Source: Pontederia crassipes
Lineage: Eukaryota; Streptophyta; Magnoliopsida; Commelinales; Pontederiaceae
DNA: 64,000 nucleotides
Reading direction: 5' to 3'
Assembly: GCA_030549335.1 (NCBI GenBank)
Contig: CM060195.1
Span: 25,176,874-25,240,873, forward strand
The position numbers and the translations under genes were made by a program. How positions within the stretch are numbered: the stretch's first letter is position 1; each line of letters begins with the position of its first letter. Under the pieces are notes generated by a model that worked only from the letters and a program-made list of their open reading frames with translations, did no database searches and had not been told where the DNA came from. Positions 49,241-60,527 of this stretch are shown piece by piece.

Positions 49241-50149
49241 GCAGAAAACTGCGCGAGTTCCGAATTTTCATCGTTTCATTTCTTTCATTAATATCAATCA
49301 TCAATCATCAATAACATGGTTCAAAATCATAAATCAAGTATCAGGTGATTATCTAAACAGTACAAAAGTAAATCTATGTATGCATTGGTTTAATTAGGTC
49401 CGCAATCTATATACAACGTGATCAACGAGTTCATTCGGATCATAGGTGATTGTCGGTAAGTTCAGAGATTAACGGCTATGAATGTTAAACATAGATAAGG
49501 GATTTGCTTCTAATTATGTCCTTGAAAGCATGCTAAATCGTTCAGAAATCAAACTTTGAGATAGATCCCGAATTCACACCTTAATGCCTACGCTTTCGAT
49601 TTGTCGTGCAGGATTCATCCTCAGGTTTCCCCCTCGTCTTCCTGCCCTGTCCACGTCAGAAGAACTTGCCGGCATCGCTCCTCTCCGACCTCTGGCCGTG
49701 ACCAGCGGCGTCCCACACGAAGAAATGAAGCAATTGGTGGGAGAAAATTAAGATGGGGCCAAAAACATGGGAGAGGAGATGATGATGGGGTTTTATAGTG
49801 ATAACATTGACCCTTTGCCTTCCATGATGTTGTGCAATGAAGAGAGGGAGAGAGGAAAGGTCATAACAAATGAATTGAAGGAAGAGAGAGAGTGTGTGTG
49901 AAATCAAGAGGGGAGAGGAAGGTGAAGAGAAGGGGTTCAGTTAGTGACCCTTTCTCTTCATCTTCCCTTTTTTTCTAAACTGTGGGGTGTTACACCAACA
50001 CCAACGCCTTCCTCTTCTTTGTGGCCAAGGCCGTCACACTGGAGAGGACATGAGGGGATGAGGAGATGGGGGAGGCAACGGGTTTCTGGGCATAGTGCCA
50101 GTACCTTCGAGCCCAGAGCCTGACCGAGAAACTAGAGTCGATTAAGATT

Positions 50150-50584
50150 TAAGGACGTCATGGATTGGGTTTAACCTAATCAAACCTCGAACCCAGCTTG
50201 AATCACTCCCATATGATTGGGTTATTTTTGTTTAGAGAGTTGGATCCTCTCCGATTTGACCCAGCTGGAGTCAGATTAGATTGGGTTGAATGCCCTAATT
50301 ACATAACCATAATTTTTTATTATTTAATATAAAAATATTATATAATATTTATTTTGAAGTATAAGATAATTTACTAAGTATTTAAATTTTATTTGAATAA
50401 TTTATAATATTTTATTTTAATATTTTAAATTTTTATATAAGATATAAGTTAAAATTAAAAAAAAATGAATATTACTCGATCGAGTTGAAAATTTTCAAAC
50501 TATATCCGACGTGATCCATGATGGATTCGAATCGAGTCTAACCCAACCACCTACCCCATTCAACCAATCAGAGTGGATTGCTTA
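50150..50584. mobile_element. Older relative of the hAT-like MITE
   Basis: The start TAAGGACGTCATGGATTGGG and the following TTTAACCTAATC match TAGGGGTGTTCACGGATCGG and TTTAACCCGACC of the copy at 12728. The core is AT-rich with ATACTTAAATT-like words, and the right end GTGGATTGCTTA is a weak match to GTGGACACTCCTA. No target duplication remains. CpG decay explains many differences. Confidence 0.6.
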
Positions 50585-52383
50585 GCTCCAACTAATGTTA
50601 TTAAAATTGGACTGTACTAGCTGGTTCAACCATAAAGCTTAGGTTGGTCCGGTCCAAGTCAGGTGCAACCCCAAAAATTGGTCCAACCGATAAAAAATAG
50701 TTCAACCACCTAGCTGAAAAAAAAAACATTTCAACTTAAAAAGTGATAAAAAAATCCGAAAATAAAGATAAAAATAGGAAATAAAAAATTAGAAAGGAAA
50801 ATAAAATAGTGGGAAAGCATTTAATTAAGAATAGTGAAAACTAAAAAGAAAGCAAATATGAAAATTTGATAGGGAGAGAGGAATTAATGGAAATAGAAAA
50901 AGGAATGTAGTAAAATGAAATTAAAGAAAAAAATAAAAGTAAGTATGGCAAAATAAATTATATATATTATTAACATAAAATATATTGAAAAATAATTAAA
51001 ATAATATATTAATATCAATAACTTAAATTCCTTATATGAATATTAAATTTTAATTAATATTTATATATTATATTTTCCTATGAATTATAAGTTATGATTA
51101 ACTTTTTAAAATTTGAGACAGAAAAGGAAATAATTCATTCAAACAAAAGAACTGCAGAAAATAAACGAGTTTGGGTAAAGTACTTTATTAGCTTACAGAG
51201 TATTCTTTTATTTATAAACAAATAATAAAAATATAAATCCAACAAACAGATATTCATATTTGCTTGGAGCAACTATGGTTTTAAAAAAAAGGAAAATATA
51301 AAAATAGAAATACAATAACTTTTGTAAAGCCAAATAGTGTCCCATCTGTAGTCGTTTTTAGTCTTTTTTTATCAGAAGAAAAAAATGGAAAGCGTTCTCT
51401 TTTAATATAAAATCATTCGTTTATAAATAGCTAGACATAATTAATGAGAAGCTGTCAGTATCTTCTGTTTCCAAAAAAAGAAATTCGTGATAAACTTGAA
51501 AATATGACTCATAATTGAGGATTTTATCATCTTTAGGATTGACATTGTTTTAATTAGGGCGAAGAATTGCGCTGGCTCCATATATTTTTTTCCTTTTCTA
51601 AACAGAATTAGTTAATTATAAATCTACCAAATATTCCTATTTTATAGAAAAAAATGTAACTAGTAACATTAAAAATTATAAGACAAAAAATAGAAGGAAT
51701 ATTTATCATAAACATATTCTAATTTTCAAATTAATTACGTACCCTGATTTTAGTATTTAAATTTCTTTGTTTAATTTAGCTTGGTCCTTGTAATTAATTG
51801 GGATCGTATCTTATGCTGATTTTTATTCCTTGATAATCGTTAATAAATGTGGGATGGAAGTGTAATTTATTACACTCAAATGTCGGAGGATGGTCCAAAT
51901 AGGAATATTCGATGTGGAACAAAATAGTTTAATATTAGGTTACCCATATATCAATTTCCTTCTACTTAATGGAAGATACAATTATTCATCGGATAATAAT
52001 TGGTCCACATATCAGCCATGATTTGTATGAATTATTAAATAATTGTGTGGCTATCATATGACTTTGAAGGAACGATAAATTTATCATTGTATCATCTGTA
52101 ACAAAAAAGTTTAAATCACTCGTGCCTTCAAAAGGACCTTAATTGCTAAACTTATTTTTAATATCATGTTTGTTTACTATGTTTGAATCATAGATTTTTT
52201 TTTTCTTTTTGGTGGGGAGATAGAGCTCGTAAAAAAAAACTTGCCCTGCATATTTATTGATAAAATGTGCATATTTTTTATTATTAAAATCAATCGTAAT
52301 TTTTTTACTGAAAAATGATACTTGTGCTCAAGGGCTCCATCGAAATCTGTGTCAAAGAATTGTACGCAATTAGTCAAAAGGAT
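50585..52383. other. AT-rich intergenic DNA
   Basis: No gene seen. 50600-50720 matches the right end of the repeat at 38397-39126 in opposite orientation (TTATTAAAATTGGACTG and GGTTCAACC). Confidence 0.5.
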
Positions 52384-53352
52384 ATTTGATTTTCAAATCA
52401 TAGAAAAAAAAATAAATGTTAATATAGAAGCGCCATTGTCATTGCCATTCGGATGGGATTTTGACAATATGGAGGAGAAAAAACTTATGTATCTAATTAA
52501 TGGCAATGCAATCAATCTGCCTCAATATGAAAGCGTTAAAATCCCACTAATTAAAAAAATATGCTTTTTTCCCTTCCTTTCAGGGTAAATTATTTGCTGC
52601 CATACTAAGAATTATCCTATATTGAAAAAGACAGGTGTATTAATGGGTGAAAATTCTGATAATGTTTTTATTTTTTTGTCCAAGGAAATGACACTGGGGC
52701 TACATCAATGTAACCAGGAACTAATTGAGATGCAAACTTACATTCTTGACCATTATTTCATAAGCATTATATAGGAATATGATAACCACCAATAGCCCGG
52801 AGGCATTCTCATTCCATTGTGCTGCTCAATGGTGAGGAACTCATCTTATGCTTATTTAAAACTTATTTTTTTTCTATGATTTTCTAATCATAGACAAAAT
52901 TAATGTTAATCTAGCAGCGCCATTGTCATTGCCATTTTTTTTCTAACATGAAGAATCATTTGGATGTGATTTTGACAATATGGCAATTCATCAATCCGCC
53001 TCAATGTGAACGCCTTGAAAGCCCACTAATTAACAAATGTTTTTTTCCTTCCTTTTAGTGTAAATTATTTGCTGCCATACTAAGAATTATCCTATATTGA
53101 AGTAGTGGATTCATTTGCCAAAAAAAAAGAAAAAAGGCAGGTGTATCAATGGGTGGGAATTCTAATAATGCCCTTACTTTTTGCTCCAAAGAAATGCCAA
53201 TGGGGCAATATGAATGTAACATGGAAGTATTTGAATTGCAACCTTACGTTATTGTCCATTATTTCATGAACTCTATATATAAGAATATGATAGCCAGCGA
53301 TAATCCAGAGGCGTTCTCATTCCTTTGTGCTGTCCAATGGTGAGGAACACAT
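52384..53352 (+). repeat. Tandem duplication of the PG3 upstream region
   Basis: Unit A (52384-52844) and unit B (52874-53352) align along their length. Shared words include GCGCCATTGTCATTGCCATT, TTTGCTGCCATACTAAGAAT and AATGGTGAGGAAC. Unit B ends 184 bp before the PG3 start codon and contains its candidate TATA box. Open frames in the units are short and unlike each other in translation, so coding is unlikely. Confidence 0.85.
53273..53282 (+). promoter_or_regulatory. Candidate TATA box of PG3
   Basis: CTATATATAA is followed by ATAGCCAG and CTCATTCCTTTGTGC, a block shared with PG1 (16059-16105). Unit A of the duplication has TTATATAGG at the same place. It lies about 255 nt before the start codon, so a long 5' UTR would be implied. 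Confidence 0.4.
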
Positions 53353-53536
53353 TCCATCGATATCCTCTTCTTCAATATCTAGATACATATGCTAACAAGA
53401 AGTTTTGCAATTTTAGCAAGACATACCATATCATCTTTTTTTTCTTGATAAGTTCTTGGAAACGATATTGGAATCCTTCACGTAAACAATAACACATTCT
53501 GATCACATTCATCTAGATTGAGAATTTTTATTGCAT

Positions 53537-56100
53537 ATGTACGTGCAGGATCTACATTTCATGCTGCTCGTGTTGCATGCGTGTTTGGCAATCACGCGAG
53601 GAGCACTTCACGTTGATGCCACGGCAGAGTTCAATGTTCTGAACTATAATGCTGTTGGCGATGGCGTTACAGATGACACCAAAGTAAGTGATTTTGATTA
53701 TAATGATGTATGCATTGTTGTAAAGTGATTATCCAAATTAAGCTAGATGTATAATCAAGCTTCTGATTAATTGACTTGAAGAATAATTGGCTGCTGCCCC
53801 CAAAACTTTTCAGGCTTTCCAAGATGCGTGGGCAGCAACATGTGCAGCGACAGATAACTCCTCAAGAATGATCATACCTGCATGTAAGACCTTCCTGGTC
53901 AAGCCTACCATATTTCAGGGTCCCTGCAAGCCTTCTTCTCTCAATATTCAGGTGCCCATCCAAAGCCTGTTAAATCATAATAATATATAATATTTCACGT
54001 GTACGCAGGACTTTGTAGTTTCATCATCAGTCGATCATATATGATGAGGTGCATAACGTGTTCATGATGTAATTAAATGATAGATCTTAGGAGACTTACT
54101 GGCGCCGGAGGATCCACGTGGGTGGATTTACATGGACGCAAGTCTTTGGCTGAAATTTGACACCGTGAACGGGCTCGTGGTGAACGGCTCAGGTCTTGTT
54201 AATGGACGAGGATCCAAATGGTGGGAACAGTCCTGCAGAATCACTGGAGACAAGGTATGTTTCGGTTCTAATTAAGAGGTCATTCTTACAATATATAATA
54301 CAACAAATATTTTTTCTTCATCTTGTTTGCTGATTTTGATTTGTCTCTTGTTGCAGCCCGGTTGCACCACTTTGGCACCCACGGTATGTACATGCATGCA
54401 TATTCCCCCATCAGCATGAAATCTTATCTCCAACTGTACATTTGATAAAATAAACGGAATATAGGAACATATATATGAAGATTTGATAGAAGATTTGGAA
54501 TACTAAATATGAAGATTTCTATTGCGAACACTGATTAAATAGACCTATGGGTATCGTTAATAGTCAAATAAAGAATTATATAAAGTTTCCAATTTATCGT
54601 ATATGTTTAAATATAAATATATAGTTGCATTATATATATCTAAACAATCTGACAAGTCCAACAATTATACAGGCAATGCAATTTGTTTCCTGCAATGATG
54701 TGGCCATCAGTGATATAAAGTTTGCGGACAGCCCACAAACACACATCCTAATATATGGATCAAACAGGGTTAACATCAGCAACATCAATATAACCAGCCC
54801 TGAGTCCAGCCCCAACACTGATGGCATCCACATCCATTGTGCACAGCATATCAACATCCAAAACAGCACCATTGCATCTGGTAAATTAATCGGATCTCAC
54901 TTTATTTTTTCTCTCAATTTTTCCTTATATATTTTATTCCTAAGTTAGTCATTTTTTTACTTGCAAGTAAATTAAAATTGTAACCATTTTATGTTGTTGC
55001 ATGTTGCAGGCGATGACTGCATTTCCATCGGAGATAGTATCTACGACATAATAATTAATGAGATAACTTGTGGTCCCGGACATGGAATAAGGTAATTATT
55101 AACATATATAGATCAATGTTTCCCATAATCATATGAATAGATTGTTGGAACTTTGTCTAATATGCGTTACATATTCAAAATATACGCACGAGATATTATT
55201 TATGCAATGAATAATTAGTTTTTTCTATAAACTACATAAAGATGATTTTCATAACCAGTGTTTAAAGTAATTTTGTTAATTATGTTATTATTTTTTTTCT
55301 CAGTGGAAGAAATGCTAGGCACTGATTTTTTATGAATCCCTAACTCTATGTGATCGTGAGTATTGATTTTCATCATGAGCTAGAAGAATTGAAGAAAGAG
55401 GCACTCAATTGATTTAGTATAACTTATTTTGAAGTTATGGCTGGCTAAACGCTAATGCTTTTATTTTATTTATATTCTTCGCAATTACCTTATATGGTTT
55501 GTATATCTTTATTCTACCATTTAAAGATATCTTTCCATGTATGCGTTGGAAGAATAAAACAAAGTAAATTAATTTGATTCAGTCACACAAAATCTAACTT
55601 GGAGTCTTCTTAGTTTACAAGCATGGTTTAATTAATAACCACGACATTTTGTGTAGTTGATTTTATATTTTAACCGATGCATAGCACATCGATTCGATTA
55701 GTTACCAAGTTCCTTGAAGAGCTTATAAGTGTTTCGTGCTTTGTTCATATTGGTTACAGTGTGGGAAGCTTAGGGTTGGGAGGAACAAACGTTTCTGTCG
55801 AAGAGATTCACGTTAGCAATGTGAATATGACGGGAACAACAAATGGTGCCCGAATCAAGACATGGCAGGTAACAAATAGTTCTATTCTATATATATAGTT
55901 CTCCAAACTAGCAGTACGTAGTCCTAATGCCTGAACATATTAGCGTTCGTGTATGATATTAAATCAATTTACAGGGCGGAAAGGGGTACGCGAAGGCCAT
56001 CTCGTTCGAGAACATCACTTTAAACAATGTCCAGTTTCCAATTACGATCGATCAATACTACTTTTGCTATAAGGAAGGCGTTTGTACTCCTGAGGTTTGC

Positions 56101-56160
<60 letters not shown>

Positions 56161-56499
56161 CATCTTATTACAGCTACTAGTAGTTACTGCTCTAAATATT
56201 GGATTTTGACCACTTTTTACATTTGTAATAAACATGGACGCATGCAGAAGGATGCAGTGGAGATATCGGACGTTCGCTACTCGCACTTTTATGGGACGTC
56301 CGCCACTCAAGTTGCCATAATGCTCAACTGTAGCCAAACTGTTGCATGCACGGGGCTCCACCTCTCAGACATCAACATTACTGCATCTGCATCCCCCACG
56401 GCCGAGATCGGAGGTGATCTGAGAGCGGTATGCGTCAACGCTCATGGCTCAACCGACGGTGCTGTCACGCCCCAAGTGCCTTGCCTTCAGAATTATTGA
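53537..56499 (+). CDS. Polygalacturonase PG3 (GH28), nine exons
   Basis: Exons: 53537-53683, 53814-53951, 54084-54254, 54357-54383, 54673-54880, 55010-55091, 55760-55868, 55975-56094, 56248-56499. All introns are GT-AG and phases agree, giving 417 residues. The chosen ATG adds M-Y-V before the QDLHF start shared with PG1 and PG2, because the family ATG is GTG here. A signal peptide is followed by the GH28 beta-helix with NTDG 209-212, GDDC 231-234, GHG 254-256 and RIK 289-291, so all catalytic residues are present. It is predicted to be secreted and to cut pectic homogalacturonan. Compared with PG2, exon 2 has a Gly to Cys change in the PAGK motif, and the C-terminal tail differs (LQNY against LEK). 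Its upstream region is duplicated, which could affect expression. Confidence 0.92.
56101..56159. repeat. (TA)n microsatellite in PG3 intron 8
   Basis: TA units start 6 bp after the exon-8 donor. Confidence 0.95.
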
Positions 56500-56805
56500 A
56501 TTATTATCCATGAAGAACCCGATGACATTATTTTTGTAGGTTCTTAGATTGTACTAAATTAATGTGTTACATTTTATCATCATTACTATTAATTGTTCAT
56601 CGTTGAGTATTCGATCGAAATGAACATGGATTGGTGTGTTGTCAAAGGATTAATTTTGTATTAAATATTATTGTTATATGTATAACGTAAACATTCTCCT
56701 ATTGCATGTGTGGATGATCGAATTGATAACTCATTTGACCTAATCGAGCCTGTTGAGCGAATCATCAATGAACTAAAATAAAATTTTAATATAATGCCGA
56801 GAGTT
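56500..56805. other. PG3 3' flank
   Basis: AT-rich, with no gene or clear signal beyond the likely 3' UTR. Confidence 0.5.
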
Positions 56806-57092
56806 TGTTAAGAATATAAAATTAATGATGTTGCTCTTCCTAACGGCTTAAGCTTTTAGGAAAATTGGACAGCACATTAAATTTAACATGGTATCAGAGT
56901 CAGAGATCTTGAGTTCGAACCTCATTAAGCTTTTATTAAAAGGTAATTTCTTCTCTTAACTGTCCACGTATTGGACTTGTGCTAGACCAAAGTTGTCAGT
57001 AGCCCACACCTGAAGGGGAGTGTTAAGAATATAAAATTAATGATATTGCTCTTCCTAACGGCTTAAGCTTTTAGGAAAATTGAGCAGCACAT
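56806..57092 (+). mobile_element. TRIM (miniature LTR retrotransposon), 3' LTR truncated
   Basis: The left LTR, 56806-56888, is 83 bp and runs TGTTAAGAATA...TTTAACA, so its ends are inverted TGTTAA/TTAACA. TGGTATCAGAGTC (56889-56901) follows as a tRNA-Met primer site. A second copy starts at 57021, directly after the polypurine tract GAAGGGGAG (57012-57020), and breaks off at about 57092 after CAGCACAT. The 132-bp internal part has no coding capacity. The missing 3' LTR end means no target duplication can be checked. Confidence 0.85.
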
Positions 57093-57388
57093 GTGATACG
57101 GCCATGAGAAAGATAAAGGAACATGCATCGACCATAGAAAAAAATATTACTGTACAGAAAAATACATATAAATCACCATAGCCTTCTCATAAAATTTACA
57201 ATGTTGAAGTAAAATATGTGAATGATTTTTCAACCAAAAAAAAATATATATGTAGATGATCTTTGATTGGCCTTATTGTGTGCACGTGGAAAAGATCTAG
57301 AGAATATATACTTTGATACTAATTTGAAAAGATACCATTCTATTAATGAGAAGGCAATGGAGATAGAGGGTGGGAGTGATCTCTAGAG
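57093..57388. other. AT-rich intergenic DNA, nothing recognised
   Basis: No gene or element terminus seen. Confidence 0.5.
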
Positions 57389-57799
57389 TAGGGTAATTCA
57401 TGATTTGAGTTGACCGGACTCGTAAACAAATATGACAATATGACATCGGAAAATTATTTAAGGTCAAACCCAACACCCAACTCGATTCGAGCTGAGTTGA
57501 GTCGATCAATCAGTAGCCGACCACCATTAAATTTTCTTTTACTTTTTCTAATGCAAAAAATACATAATATTTTATTTTAAATACCAAAAGTAGTATTTTA
57601 AATATTTTTCCTATTTAATACTTTATTATAATTATAGTTTTAATTTTAAAATAATATAAAATACTTAAATTAAAATAAATATTAATTAATTAAAATTAAT
57701 ATAAATAACTTGGATCATTGGATCAAGTCAGGTTGGATTTGGGTTGGTTGGGTCATAGCTAGGTTCTCACGTTCGCCATCGACTTGGTAAACATCCTTA
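57389..57799. mobile_element. Third, older relative of the hAT-like MITE
   Basis: TAGGGTAATTCATGATTTGA at the left and TAAACATCCTTA at the right are decayed forms of the termini of the 12728 copy. Both share the GACCACC boundary and an AT-rich core with ATAAAATACTTAAATTAAA. Flanking 8-mers no longer match. Confidence 0.55.
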
Positions 57800-58143
57800 T
57801 GAGAGAGTGAGGGGGGGGGGGGGATTAGAAATTGAAAGAAGGGCAGAGACAAAGAGAGGGAGAGGAGAGAGATTGATAGAGGTATATCAATAGACATAAG
57901 GCATGGGTCGACTTCAAGTTTTAGAGTGTGAGAGATATTTTTTGTTTGAATTAGGGTTGTTAAAATTGCATTTTGATAGTGCAAGGGAAGGAAAATGTTT
58001 TATCATTCTAAAATCATGACTTGGGTGGAATCGGGTTCAAATGCGTGTTGACACTTAAAATTCTGTAGAAATGTTAAAGTGCACAAGTCACTTAATTAAC
58101 ACCGCGATTTCATGACATAAGTTTTGTTCTGACATGTTGGAAG
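57800..58143. other. Short gene-free spacer with a poly-G run
   Basis: It contains a run of about 14 G near 57811 and purine-rich DNA after it. No gene seen. Confidence 0.6.
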
Positions 58144-58148
58144 CATGT

Positions 58149-59433
58149 TGTCAAAACTTGTGAGCTCCTGTGTGCTGCCGGAGGTACATCCGAGATGGAG
58201 AGGATGAAGCAGAAGAGACTGATGGAAGAAGAGGAAAGCCAGAGAAGGAAAAGAGGGAAGCTACAGACTAATTACCTACAACATCTATTTATACGAATCA
58301 CAATCTGATATAAAAGATAAAATCGGTATTATAAATCGGATATCTGATACAAGGTAATAATGATGTTTTATGATGCCGACTCCTCTACACTTCTTCTAGC
58401 TTTGTGGGATGAGGCTGAAGATGACAAATGATGTTGATGACGATGAACTTTCCAACATGCCCCCGCAAGTTGACGGCGAAAAAGAACTATGGAAGATCTC
58501 CCATCCTCGATAAAGTTGCGATATGAAGAATCGGATCAAATGAAGATCGAAGATGAAGATCAAAGATGCCGAAGTTGTAGACGAAGATCACTGAATCACA
58601 AGATGATCAGCAACAATCGTAGCGCCATGAAAACAGAGAAAGTGGAGATGATCGGAGACAACGATGACTCTCGATCTTCGAAAACTAGAGAAAGCGAAAT
58701 GGAAGAACAAAGGATCGATCGCTAAAAACTAAGAACGAAGAAGAAAAGATGACCAGAATAAAAAGTAGAGGCGACCAGAAATAGGGAAGGAGAAAACCAT
58801 GAATGAAGAGGAACAACCGAAGAAGGAGGACGCCGACAAAGCAGAGACAATGTTCGATTTGGACTTCTAGCTCAGCGTCGACGATAGGAGCAACATTCAT
58901 GACCAGATCAAGCGTACTGATGAAGAGATCGGCCAGATCTGAGTTGCCCAAGACTTTCCAGAGCCATATGGACTGATGATGCTTCCCCCGACAACGATCG
59001 ACGCAAAGAAGCAACGACGGACCACTTTTGACAGGTGCGATGCAGAGAAGGAGCTCACGAGGATCATGATCAAACCTCACTCTAATACCACGTCAAAACT
59101 TGTGAACTCCTGTGTACTGCCAGAGGTAGATCCGAGGTGGAGAGGATGAAGCATAAGAGACCGATGGAAGAAGAGGAAAACCAGAGAAGAAAAAGGGGAA
59201 AGCTATAGACTAAGATTTGTATTCAATGTAAAGTGCTATTACAACTAATCACCTACAACCTCTATTATACTAATCATAATCTGATACAAAAAATAAAACC
59301 GGTATTATAAACTGGATATCTGATACAAGGTAATAATAATGTTTTATTATGCCAACTCCTCTACACTTCTTTTAGCTTTGTGGGACGAGGCTGAAGATGA
59401 TGAATGATGCTGACAACGATGAACTTTCCAACA
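58149..59433 (-). mobile_element. Non-autonomous copia-type LTR retrotransposon with CATGT target duplication
   Basis: LTRs lie at 58149-58457 (309 bp) and 59091-59433 (343 bp). On the minus strand they start TGTTGGAAAGTTCATC and end AAGTTTTGACA (ACG in the right copy). The minus strand next to the right LTR reads TGGTATTAGAGTGAGG, a tRNA-Met-type primer site. Next to the left LTR it reads CTTGCGGGGGCA, a polypurine tract. CATGT is found on both sides (58144-58148 and 59434-59438). The internal 633 bp lacks gag, integrase and RT, so the element must have moved with enzymes from elsewhere. Confidence 0.88.
58458..59090 (-). other. Internal region of the non-autonomous element
   Basis: A 131-codon minus-strand open frame (59080-58685) and a 78-codon + strand frame (58489-58725) overlap here. 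Neither has a domain I recognise. The minus frame starts beside the primer site, so it may be a remnant of an untranslated leader or a captured sequence. Confidence 0.4.
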
Positions 59434-59438
59434 CATGT

Positions 59439-59852
59439 GTACAAAAATTTGAAGCAGTCTTGTGTACAAACCTTGTTCGGTTCCTCTTTAATTTTTCTTT
59501 TTATTACTTTTTGCTATATCTTTTATCTTTTTATTGATTCTTTTATTGATTAATTTGTTAATTTTGTTCACCAATGTTTATTTAATCATAGTTTTTAAAA
59601 TATATATTAGATTTTTTAGAGTAAAATATATTATATTTTCTATTGTTTGGTTTGTTTCCTTTTCACTATTATTTTTATAATTATATTTCTCTTTAAAATA
59701 TATATTATAGTTAAATAAATAAGATAGAAAATATATTTAAAATATAAAAATATTATAAGTAGTATAAATATTTATTCCAATTAATTATTTTATTATTTCA
59801 TTATTTTGACTATAACACCTAAATAAAAATAGTTTAGTATAATGAATTTATA
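59439..59852. other. AT-rich intergenic DNA, nothing recognised
   Basis: No gene or element terminus seen. Confidence 0.5.
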
Positions 59853-60527
59853 TATCATAATAATCTAATATTTGGTATAGATGATAGTTATGGTGAATGA
59901 TGAAAATAAAATAATCAAACTTAAAATATTTAAAAAATATACTATATTAAACTAATAAGATTCATATACGATTTAGTCAATACAAAGTTTGATAGAAATC
60001 AATTCTAAAGGATAAACTTTAAATCTAATTAAATCAATTAAGATTTAAATCAAATTAAATCTTAAAATTCTACCAAATAATATTGAAATAATGTATAAAT
60101 TTTCTTATATCATTTTGGGTTCAAATCAATATTAGAACATAAATTGTTGGATCAACCTTTTGATACATGTTTCAAAACTAGGATATATCATAATAATCTA
60201 ATATTTGGTATAGACGATAGTTATGGTGATTCTTATTGATGACAATAAAATAATAAATATTAAAATATTAAAAAATATACTATATTAAATTAATAAAATT
60301 CATATATGACTTAATCAAAATGAAGTTAGATAGAAATAAATTCTAAAAGATAAACTTTAAATCTAATCAAATAAATTAAGATTTAAATCGAATTAATTAT
60401 TAAAATACTACCAAATAATATTTAAATAATGTATAGTTTTTCATGTATCATTTTGGGTTCAACTCATATATTAGAACATAAATTGTTGGATCAACCTTTT
60501 GATACATGTTTCAAAAGTAGGATAGTA
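59853..60527. repeat. Tandem duplication of a ~335-bp AT-rich unit
   Basis: Units at about 59853-60183 and 60184-60527 share AATCTAATATTTGGTATAGA, GATAAACTTTAAATCTAAT and GTTGGATCAACCTTTTGATA in the same order. They differ by scattered substitutions and small indels. Confidence 0.9.

Larger units (their letters stand above)
46687..49994 (-). mobile_element. Long LTR-like unit (about 3.3 kb), probable solo gypsy LTR
   Basis: The + strand begins TGTCACGGCCAGCCCC and ends GGGGTGTTACA, so the minus strand runs TGTAACACCCC...CCGTGACA, the form of Del/Tekay-type LTRs. On the minus strand an ACTATAAAACCCCATC TATA-like word lies about 200 bp from that start, supporting this orientation. No primer site, coding region or matching 5-bp duplication was found (ATTAG on the left, CCAAC on the right), so it is a solo or rearranged LTR. 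Internal repeats make it unusually long. Confidence 0.5.

Noticed and set aside
49995..50110. Short reading frame with an NTNAFLFFVAKAVTLER-like stretch
   Set aside because: Too short, with no start or family match. It may be a gene scrap beside the LTR-like unit, but nothing supports a function.
53149..53343. 64-codon open frame upstream of PG3
   Set aside because: The sister unit of the tandem duplication does not keep the frame, so it is taken as non-coding promoter DNA.
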